From positions 1 to 18,618 of the forward strand of contig CAXTSL010000066.1 in NCBI GenBank assembly GCA_964246975.1: 18,618 bases of DNA. The letters run 5' to 3'. A program made the translations under genes and the position numbers. The stretch comes from Glacieibacterium sp964246975. Lineage in GTDB: Bacteria > Pseudomonadota > Alphaproteobacteria > Sphingomonadales > Sphingomonadaceae. The stretch's first letter is position 1. Each line of letters begins with the position of its first letter. A model generated the notes under the pieces. That model did no database searches. It was not told where the DNA came from and worked only from the letters and a program-made list of their open reading frames with translations. Shown one piece after another: positions 7,695-13,917 of this stretch.

Positions 7695-8420
7695 TCAACG
7701 CGCGAGGATGCCGCCATCGACGGGCAGTGCGGTGCCGGTGATGAACGCCGCCGCGTCGCTCGCCAGGAAGGCGACCGCCGCGGCGATCTCCTGCGGCGTG
7801 CCGTAGCGGCCGAGCGGGATCATCTCGGCAAAGCGCTGGCGCACCGCACCGGGTTCGCTGCGCCGTTCGAGGTCCCATATCATCTCGGTCGCGGTCGGCG
7901 CGGGGCAGACCGCGTTGACGCGGATATTGTGCGGCGCGAGTTCGGCCGCCGCGACCTTGGTCATCCCGACCACGGCGTGCTTGCTGGCACTATAGCCGAT
8001 GACGCCGCGCCCGCCGCCGAGACCCGAGACCGACGCGATGTTGACGATCGCCCCGCCACCGCGATCGCGCATCGACGCGCCGCACAGCTTCATCCCCAGG
8101 AACACCCCGCGCGCGTTGACCGCCATGACGCGGTCGAAATCCGTCTCGGGGTAGTCGAGCAGCGGCCCGACGAAGCCCGGTACGCCGGCGTTGTTGACCA
8201 GCACGTCGACCCCGCCGCCGATGGCGTGCGGCCAGTCGGCGGCGACGCTGACATCGCCTTCGACGCAGCGAACGCCCGGCACCGCTGCGCGCAGCGCGGC
8301 GAAGTCGCTACCCGGCCTGTCGAGCCCGACGATCGACGCGCCGTCCTCGGCGAGACGCGCCGCGCACGCGAGCCCGATCCCCCGCGCCGCGCCGGTGACG
8401 AGAGCGATCCGGACGCTCAC
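7695..8420 (-). CDS. SDR-family oxidoreductase (NAD-type)
   Basis: The 241-residue classical short-chain dehydrogenase starts at GTG (8420-8418), overlapping the VOC stop in the four-base junction GTGA, with no clear ribosome site of its own; translation is probably coupled. TGAARGIG (9-16) is the dinucleotide motif. Asp34 at the end of beta2 (GLDR) favours NAD(H), in contrast to the NADP-type SDR next to it. NNAG is at 76-79, with catalytic S130, Y143 and K147 (YSASK). The C-terminal PVDGG segment is typical. Sugar dehydrogenases (galactose or fucose 1-dehydrogenases) occur in this class, which would fit a galactoside locus, but the class is too broad to assign a substrate from motifs. Confidence 0.92.
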   Translation of the reverse strand: MSVRIALVTGAARGIGLACAARLAEDGASIVGLDRPGSDFAALRAAVPGVRCVEGDVSVAADWPHAIGGGVDVLVNNAGVPGFVGPLLDYPETDFDRVMAVNARGVFLGMKLCGASMRDRGGGAIVNIASVSGLGGGRGVIGYSASKHAVVGMTKVAAAELAPHNIRVNAVCPAPTATEMIWDLERRSEPGAVRQRFAEMIPLGRYGTPQEIAAAVAFLASDAAAFITGTALPVDGGILAR

Positions 8421-9121
8421 GCCGCGACCAACCCGACCGGGTTGCCGTCGGGGTCGCGCCCCGTGGCACTGTCGCCGGTCAGCGTGAAGCCGAGCCGTGC
8501 GGCGTCACCGACGAGGTCGTCGCTGGCGAAGACCAGCGCACGCAACGGCCCCGGCGGTCCGGCGACGACCGGCGGGGTGTGATAGGTCCAGAACTCGAGT
8601 TCCATCGACCCGGCGGGCAACCACGCGCCGCTGACCTCGACATCGGTCATGCCGGTGAGGCGGTCGATCCTGGCATTCGGCCCGAGGCGCGCCGAGCGAC
8701 GTGGCGGCGTGCCGAGCAGCGTCGCGTACCAGTCGCACAGCCGGTCGCGGTCGGGCGTCGCGATCGCCACGTGCGCGAGCACCGGCGCGCCCGCCGCCGG
8801 AGCATCGGGCACGCTCTCCGCCTCGACGATCAGGCCGTCGTCGTCCTCGGCATATTGATAGCGGATCGCCCCGCCAAGATCGGTCGGCGGCGCGACGGCG
8901 CGCCAGCCGCCGGTCGCCAGCGCCGTGGTCAGCCGCTCGATGTCGCGGTGCTGGATGCAGAGGTGCGTCGGCCCCGCGATGCGCAGACGGTCGGCGACCG
9001 GCGCGCCGTCGCCGCTGACGAGGCGGAGCGGCAATGCGTTGCCGATCAGCGCGCTCAGCCGCTGCCGCAGCGCCTCGGGATCGGGCACGGCGATTTCGAT
9101 ATTGTGGAGGCCACGGATCAT
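8417..9121 (-). CDS. Two-module VOC (glyoxalase/extradiol dioxygenase-fold) protein
   Basis: The 234-residue protein is built of two VOC modules (about 1-102 and 115-234). Module 1 begins LHNIEIAVPD and keeps candidate metal ligands H6, H53 and E100. Module 2 begins LAHVAIATPD with H117 and contains LEFW with E175, but ends DPDGNPVGLV, where the usual terminal ligand Glu is Gly230. Members of the superfamily include glyoxalases, epimerases, 4-hydroxyphenylpyruvate and extradiol dioxygenases, and I cannot choose between them. The ATG (9121) follows AGG at only five bases, within a small hairpin. The stop overlaps the next SDR start. It lies 36 bases after the SSS transporter, so it is either part of that operon or the start of a second unit. 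Confidence 0.8.
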   Translation of the reverse strand: MIRGLHNIEIAVPDPEALRQRLSALIGNALPLRLVSGDGAPVADRLRIAGPTHLCIQHRDIERLTTALATGGWRAVAPPTDLGGAIRYQYAEDDDGLIVEAESVPDAPAAGAPVLAHVAIATPDRDRLCDWYATLLGTPPRRSARLGPNARIDRLTGMTDVEVSGAWLPAGSMELEFWTYHTPPVVAGPPGPLRALVFASDDLVGDAARLGFTLTGDSATGRDPDGNPVGLVAA

Positions 9122-9157
9122 CGGACCTGCCTAGCAGGCTATTATATGTATCGTCAA
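9122..9157 (-). promoter_or_regulatory. Possible internal promoter/operator and hairpin before the VOC gene
   Basis: Read on the - strand, the 36-base gap begins TTGACGATACATATAAT, that is, a TTGACGAT box (9157-9150) followed closely by a perfect TATAAT. The spacing of five bases is too short for both to be one promoter's -35 and -10, so the box is better read as an operator next to a -10. It is followed by CCTGC-TAG-GCAGG (9138-9126), a five-base-pair hairpin whose 3' arm contains the AGG ribosome site of the VOC gene. Confidence 0.4.
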
Positions 9158-10576
9158 TTAGCGTGAGAAGGCCAGCGAGGCATTGCCGCCGAAACCGATG
9201 CGGTTGACCGCAAGCGACACCCCAACGCTGGCGAACAACGTCACCGCCATCAGGTGGATATAGTGCAGCGGCGACCACACCCAGGTGAACACCGCATACA
9301 GCGCGATGCCGAAGACGAGGCCCGCCATCGCGGCGCGTGCGTCGACGCCCCTGAACGCCAGGCAGACGATGAACACCGACAAGACCGGCATCGAGGTCAG
9401 GCCATTGAGCTTCTGGACGAGGTTGATGATGCTGTCTGCGCCGTCGAAGACCGGCACCAGCGCGATGGCGGCAGCGACGAAGACAATGCTGACGAGCGCG
9501 CTGAGCCGGGGCACGTCGGGAGCCGGGTTGACATAGCGTTCGTGGAGGTCGCAGACGTACAGCGCCGCCGACGAATTGAGCACGCTGGCGAAATGCGCCA
9601 GCACGGCGCTGGCGATCGCCGCAGCGAAGATGCCCGACAGCCAGGTCGGCAGGACGTGCCAGACGATCCGCCCGTACGCGGCGTCGCCGAGGTGGCCGAA
9701 GAGTTTATAGCTGACGATGCCCGGCACGACGACCATCGCGGGGACGATGCACAGGCGGACGATCGTCGCGGCGACGACGCCCTTCTGCGCCTCGCGCAGG
9801 TTCGGCGCGGCCATCGCGCGCTGGGTGATGGTCTGGTTGGTCGACCAGTAGAACATCTGGATGAAGACCATGCCCGTCAGCAGCGTCGGCCAGGGGATCG
9901 GCGACGCGGGCCCGCCGATCAGCGTCAGGCGCTCGGCCGGGATGCCGGTGAAGTCGAAGCCGATCGCGGCGCACGACAGATAGACCACCAGCATGCCCAT
10001 GCCGAGCAGCAGCACGCCGCTGTATGTGTCGGTGACCGCCACCGCGCGCAGGCCGCCGAAGATCGCGTACAGCGACCCGGCGACGCCGAACACCGCCGCC
10101 AGCGCGACGGTCGAAACCTGCAGACCGAACATCGACTTCATCATCAGTGCCCCGGTATAGAGCGTGATCGGCTGGTAGATGACGATGTTGCCGACGAGGA
10201 AGATCGTCGCGATCGCGGTGCGGATGCCCTTGTCGCCGTACTTCTTCTCGAGCAACTCGGTCACCGTCGTGCAGTTGTTGCGGTAATAGATCGGCAGGAA
10301 CACCCACGCGAGCAGCGACAGGCCGACCACCGCCGACAATTCCCACAGCGCCAGCAGCGCCATCTGGTTGCCGTTCATGCCGACGAGCTGATCGGTCGAC
10401 AGGTTGGTGATCGTGATCGAGCCCGCGACGAAGACCCAGCTGAGCCCGCCGTTGGCGAGGAAGAACTCGCGGTTGCCGGTGCCGCGCGCCTCGCCCCGGC
10501 ACTTGAGCCAGGTGCCGAAGCCGATCAGCGCCGTCAGCGCGGCGGCGATCCACGCCTGTGTCGCCTGGAGTTCCAT
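9158..10576 (-). CDS. Solute:sodium symporter (SSS) family sugar transporter
   Basis: The 472-residue inner-membrane protein has ~13 hydrophobic segments. The true start is ATG 10576, which shares one base with the esterase stop (TGATG); longer frames run into the esterase. FLANGGLSW near residue 39 and SITITNLSTDQLVGMNGNQ (53-71) match the first helix of SGLT-like sugar symporters. WSTNQTITQRAMAA (244-257) is the family signature. The segment AHFASVLNSSAALY (327-340) is TM8; relatives such as vSGLT and SGLT1 have Ser-Ser where this protein has A327-H328, so the Na2 site is altered. Context (GH42, GH36, esterase) makes a galactoside or galactose the likely cargo. It is shorter than vSGLT at the C-terminus. 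Confidence 0.9.
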   Translation of the reverse strand: MELQATQAWIAAALTALIGFGTWLKCRGEARGTGNREFFLANGGLSWVFVAGSITITNLSTDQLVGMNGNQMALLALWELSAVVGLSLLAWVFLPIYYRNNCTTVTELLEKKYGDKGIRTAIATIFLVGNIVIYQPITLYTGALMMKSMFGLQVSTVALAAVFGVAGSLYAIFGGLRAVAVTDTYSGVLLLGMGMLVVYLSCAAIGFDFTGIPAERLTLIGGPASPIPWPTLLTGMVFIQMFYWSTNQTITQRAMAAPNLREAQKGVVAATIVRLCIVPAMVVVPGIVSYKLFGHLGDAAYGRIVWHVLPTWLSGIFAAAIASAVLAHFASVLNSSAALYVCDLHERYVNPAPDVPRLSALVSIVFVAAAIALVPVFDGADSIINLVQKLNGLTSMPVLSVFIVCLAFRGVDARAAMAGLVFGIALYAVFTWVWSPLHYIHLMAVTLFASVGVSLAVNRIGFGGNASLAFSR

Positions 10577-11862
10577 CAGGGCTGCGCCGCATCGTGGCGC
10601 AGCGTCAGCCCCAGCGCCCAGCGACGCTGGAACCCGGGCCAAAAGCCGCGCGACGCCGCGTCGGCGGCCGCGGCGAACGCCCCGTCGGCGGGCCTGCCGG
10701 TGCCCGCCCAGACCCCCGCGTCGGCGGCGGCAACCGGCACGTCGAGAAACGCCCCGTGCGCCGCATCGCGCTTGAGGACGCGATCGAGGAAGGCGGTGAC
10801 GAAATGCCTGTTGACCGCAAGGATGCGATCGCGCCGCCACACCGGTTCCTCGAACCGCTCGATGTTCTCGAAGTCGCGCTTGTCGGTCGCGACGATGCCG
10901 TCGCCCGCGATGTTGTGGCGCGCCTGGGCATAGGTCAGCAGCCAGCGGTCGGACCCGGCGAGCGCGCGATAGATCCACGCGACGCCGTCGTCATAGCCGC
11001 TGACATCGTCATGGTCGCCGACGACGACGAGCGCGGGAACGGCGATGCGCGCCAGCCCGCTCGGACGCCACGCGCGCAACGGCGGCATGCCGCCCCACGG
11101 CGCGAACAGCACGACGGCGCGCAGCCCCGGAACGGCGGGCGCACCCTCGGTCTGGGCAGCGAGCAGCCCGCCGGTCATCGTTGCCAGTTGCCCAGTCGGG
11201 TCATAGCCCGCGCCAGCACTCGCGAGCGCGCCGAATCCGCCCATCGAATAGCCGATCAGCGCGACATTGGCGTGATCATAGACCCCGGCCAGCGGCCCCG
11301 TAGCGGCGCGCCGCGCCAGTTCGGCGACGACAAAACGCTGGTCGGCGCTGCGGCTGATCACCGTCATGCCGAACGATGCGGTCGCCGACACGGTCGTCGA
11401 CGGCGTCACGTCGCGGTGGTCGATGCCCGCGACGACGTAACCTTTCGAGGCGAGCGTCTCGGCGAGGTTGCTCAGGCCTGTCGCCCAGCCCTTATAGCCA
11501 TGCGACAGCACGACCAGCGGAAAGCGCGTCCCGCGCACGGGCACGGCATCCATCGACGCGGCCCCGGTGCGACCGCCCGTCGCGCTCGCGCCGGGCGTGT
11601 CGGCGGTGTAGTGCGCGCGTCCCGTGTCCGTCGCGGCCTGTGCCGGATACCAGATGGTCAGCGGCAACACGCGGTCGACGCGCGCCGGGCCGGCGGCGGT
11701 GAGCGGCAACGTCAGGTCGGGCTGCGCGGCGTTGCTGACGTCGAGGCGCATGACCCCGATCGCATATCGTCCCGGCGCGGCAAGCTGGGGTGCGTCGGCG
11801 AGAACTTCCGCAGCGGCCGGCGCGACCAGCCACAGCACAGCCACCGTCAGCCAGCGTATCAT
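10576..11862 (-). CDS. Secreted alpha/beta hydrolase (dienelactone hydrolase/PAF-acetylhydrolase-like esterase)
   Basis: The 428-residue protein starts at ATG 11862, with GGAGG five bases upstream and a four-base ATGA overlap with the GH42 stop. A signal peptide (residues 1-18, MIRWLTVAVLWLVAPAAA) predicts periplasmic or exported location. The serine-hydrolase elements are LSHGYKG (119-125, oxyanion), GYSMGG (S206 nucleophile), GDHDD (acid among D283-D286) and ARHN (H316). Such proteins hydrolyse short acyl esters, including acetyl groups and some lipid acyl groups. Sitting between a beta-galactosidase and a sugar symporter, it probably removes acyl groups from the galactoside before import, as a carbohydrate esterase or a galactolipid acyl hydrolase. 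The last ~60 residues (Ala-rich) have no recognised motif. Fold certain; substrate inferred. Confidence 0.85.
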   Translation of the reverse strand: MIRWLTVAVLWLVAPAAAEVLADAPQLAAPGRYAIGVMRLDVSNAAQPDLTLPLTAAGPARVDRVLPLTIWYPAQAATDTGRAHYTADTPGASATGGRTGAASMDAVPVRGTRFPLVVLSHGYKGWATGLSNLAETLASKGYVVAGIDHRDVTPSTTVSATASFGMTVISRSADQRFVVAELARRAATGPLAGVYDHANVALIGYSMGGFGALASAGAGYDPTGQLATMTGGLLAAQTEGAPAVPGLRAVVLFAPWGGMPPLRAWRPSGLARIAVPALVVVGDHDDVSGYDDGVAWIYRALAGSDRWLLTYAQARHNIAGDGIVATDKRDFENIERFEEPVWRRDRILAVNRHFVTAFLDRVLKRDAAHGAFLDVPVAAADAGVWAGTGRPADGAFAAAADAASRGFWPGFQRRWALGLTLRHDAAQP

Positions 11863-13820
11863 GCGTCCTCCCGCCAGACCGCGACATCGCGCGGCCCCAA
11901 TGCCTTGTCGCCGATCACGAACGTCGCATCGCCCGCCATGTCGAGCGAAATCGCAGCGTCGCCGTAATTGATCGCGAACACCAGCCCGCCGCGCCGCCGC
12001 AGGCGCACGGTCGGCGGCAGGCGCCGCGTCGCCACCCCGGCCTCGACGCATAGTCTCTCGAGCAGGTCAGTGCGAAAATCGGCGTCGGCCAGCGTCGCGA
12101 GGTACAGCGCCCGCCCCTTGCGGACCAGCGCGGGGCCGCCGTCGGCAAAGCTGGCGAGCCGTTCGGCGTCGTCCGCATCGATGCGCTCGCGCCAGCCGCC
12201 ACCCGCATAGCGCCGCCCCGCCATGTCGACGCCCGGCGCGCACCCCGGACGCAGCGTCTCGACCGACCGTACCGTCACCGGCAGGATCTCGCGCAAGGCC
12301 CCCGGCGGCAGTCCGTCGGGCAGCGTGAAATCGTCGGTCTTGGCCCCCGATCGCGGCCCGAACAGCACGAGCGCACCCGATGCCGCAAGACGCGCCGCGA
12401 CGCCCGCCCGCGCCACCGCCAGCGTCGGCACGACGATCACGCGATAGCCCGCGACATCGCTGTCGGCGGTGACGAAATCGATGTCGACCCCGAGCCCGCG
12501 CAGCGCGGCGTACCAGTCGAACAATTGCCGCGTCGTGTCCCAGCTCGCGCCCTGGCGTTCGATGTCGCCGAGCCACTGCGCCTCGATATCGACAAGCATC
12601 GCGACCGGCGCACGCGCGTCGGGGGCAGCGTCAAGTTCAAGCGCACCGAGGTCGCGCACCACCGCCTCGACCTCGGTCCAGGCGGACGCGGGCGTGTCGT
12701 CGGGGGCGCGCAATCCGGCGTGCATCTGCTCCTGCGCGAACGGCACCTGCCGCCAGCGGAAATAACTGACCACCGCCGCGCCGTGCGCGAAGGCCTCGAG
12801 GCTCCACAGCCGCACCATGCCGGGGGCGGGCGCGGGATTGTGGCGCGCCCAGTTCACCGGCCCGGGCTGCTGCTCCATCACCCAGAAGCGACCCGGCGCG
12901 AGGCTGCGCGTCTGGTCGAAGAAAAAGCCTTGCAGGTCGGGGTGCCCGGTTCGCATCATCGGCGCGAACGCCTCGGGTGGCGCGTCGGCGAACCACAGGT
13001 CGGCGCGCCCGAGCGGGTAATTGTCGTACGATGCGAAATCGAGGCCGCGCGCGACCGCGTGGTTGTCGACGCCGGTCTCGTGCGGCGGGATGAAATTGTG
13101 CGTCACGAAGCGGCCCGGCGAGCGTTCGCGTAGGATCGTCAGCTGCTCGGCCATGAAGCGCGCAACCTCGTCGGAGGCGAAACGACGCCACGCCAGCCGG
13201 TGGCTCGGGCCGGTCTCGGTAACCGCGCCGACGGGCAGGTCGATGCTGTCGAACCCGGCATAGTCCATCGACCAGAAGACGTTGCCCCACGCGGCGTTGA
13301 GCGCGTCGATATTGCCATAGCGCGCGGCAAGCCACGCGCGGAACGCGTCTCGCGCGGCGGGCGAGGCGCTGAGCGCGGTATCGTGGCAGCACAGCTCGTT
13401 GTCGATCTGCCAGCCTGCGACGGCCGGGTGGCCGCCATAGCGTTCGGCCAGCGTGGTGACGATCCGGCCGCACGCGGCGCCGTAGGGGCGACTGGAAAAA
13501 TCGTAGTGCCGCCGTGAACCGAAGCCGCGTGTCCGCCCGGTGCCAGGATCGACGGGCAGCATGTCGGGCAGCGCGTCGACGAGCCATTTCGGCGGCGTGG
13601 CGGTCGGCGTGCCCAGCACGACTTTCAGTCCGGCGTCGGCCAGCGTCGCGATCGCCGCATCGAGCCAGGCGAAGTCATAACGTCCGGCCTCGGGCTCCAA
13701 CCGGCTCCACGCGAACTCGCCGATGCGGACATAGGTCAGGCCCAGCGCCACCATGCGGGCGGCATCGACCGCCCAATGCTGCGGGTCCCAGTGTTCGGGA
13801 TAGTAGCAGACGCCCAGCAA
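11859..13820 (-). CDS. GH42 beta-galactosidase
   Basis: The 653-residue cytoplasmic enzyme would split terminal beta-D-galactosides. There is no signal peptide. The N-terminus GVCYYPEHW and the TIM barrel (to ~375) are classical GH42. WQIDNE gives the acid/base E142 and FWVMEQQPG gives the nucleophile E316. The trimerisation (Rossmann-like) and C-terminal beta domains follow, so length is normal (family ~650-690). The start is TTG at 13820: an in-frame TAG lies 15-18 bases upstream, no ATG or GTG is available, and the next in-frame codons already encode the conserved LGVCYYPE. The ribosome site is poor (GGGGGCGG). This weak start may keep expression low. It is the first gene of the - operon and is divergent from the GH36 gene. 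Confidence 0.95.
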   Translation of the reverse strand: MLGVCYYPEHWDPQHWAVDAARMVALGLTYVRIGEFAWSRLEPEAGRYDFAWLDAAIATLADAGLKVVLGTPTATPPKWLVDALPDMLPVDPGTGRTRGFGSRRHYDFSSRPYGAACGRIVTTLAERYGGHPAVAGWQIDNELCCHDTALSASPAARDAFRAWLAARYGNIDALNAAWGNVFWSMDYAGFDSIDLPVGAVTETGPSHRLAWRRFASDEVARFMAEQLTILRERSPGRFVTHNFIPPHETGVDNHAVARGLDFASYDNYPLGRADLWFADAPPEAFAPMMRTGHPDLQGFFFDQTRSLAPGRFWVMEQQPGPVNWARHNPAPAPGMVRLWSLEAFAHGAAVVSYFRWRQVPFAQEQMHAGLRAPDDTPASAWTEVEAVVRDLGALELDAAPDARAPVAMLVDIEAQWLGDIERQGASWDTTRQLFDWYAALRGLGVDIDFVTADSDVAGYRVIVVPTLAVARAGVAARLAASGALVLFGPRSGAKTDDFTLPDGLPPGALREILPVTVRSVETLRPGCAPGVDMAGRRYAGGGWRERIDADDAERLASFADGGPALVRKGRALYLATLADADFRTDLLERLCVEAGVATRRLPPTVRLRRRGGLVFAINYGDAAISLDMAGDATFVIGDKALGPRDVAVWREDA

Positions 13821-13838
13821 AATCCGCCCCCGGCACTA

Positions 13839-13878
13839 TTGACGATTACACTAATTGTTGACGATCAGCGCTGTCAAC
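13839..13878. promoter_or_regulatory. Divergent operator region between GH42 and GH36 genes
   Basis: The 97-base gap has two direct copies of TTGACGAT (13839-13846 and 13858-13865; start-to-start 19 bases, about two helical turns). The second is the left arm of an inverted repeat GTTGAC-N10-GTCAAC (13857-13878) centred near the palindrome AGCGCT (13867-13872). AGCGCT-centred palindromes are typical of LacI-family operators in alphaproteobacteria, but here only one flank fits. On - the sequence TTGACA (13877-13872) could be a -35 for the GH42 gene, though I find no -10 at good spacing. The same TTGACGAT box precedes the VOC gene. Confidence 0.5.
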
Positions 13879-13917
13879 GCTGGACGTGGCGCAGATCAGG
13901 CGTCACTCGGCAAGCCT

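Noticed and set aside
7682..7717. Longer start for the NADP-type SDR
   Set aside because: It would add 12 residues overlapping the upstream SDR; AAGGAG precedes the inner ATG at 7681.
8041..8048. TTGACGAT inside the NAD-type SDR gene
   Set aside because: It is antisense to the conserved AIVNI codons, so it is not treated as an operator; it shows the box can arise by chance.
9254..10933. 559-codon open frame on + opposite the SSS and esterase genes
   Set aside because: Composition is Arg/Asp/His/Gln-rich and crosses two real genes; no motif.
10577..12051. Longer upstream starts for the SSS and esterase frames
   Set aside because: They read through the neighbouring genes out of frame; overlapping stop/start junctions (TGATG, ATGA) and the signal peptide fix the true starts.
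13855..13917. Upstream TTG starts for the GH36 gene
   Set aside because: The extra ~21 residues have no family match and the codons lie in the operator; ATG 13918 fits the family N-terminus.
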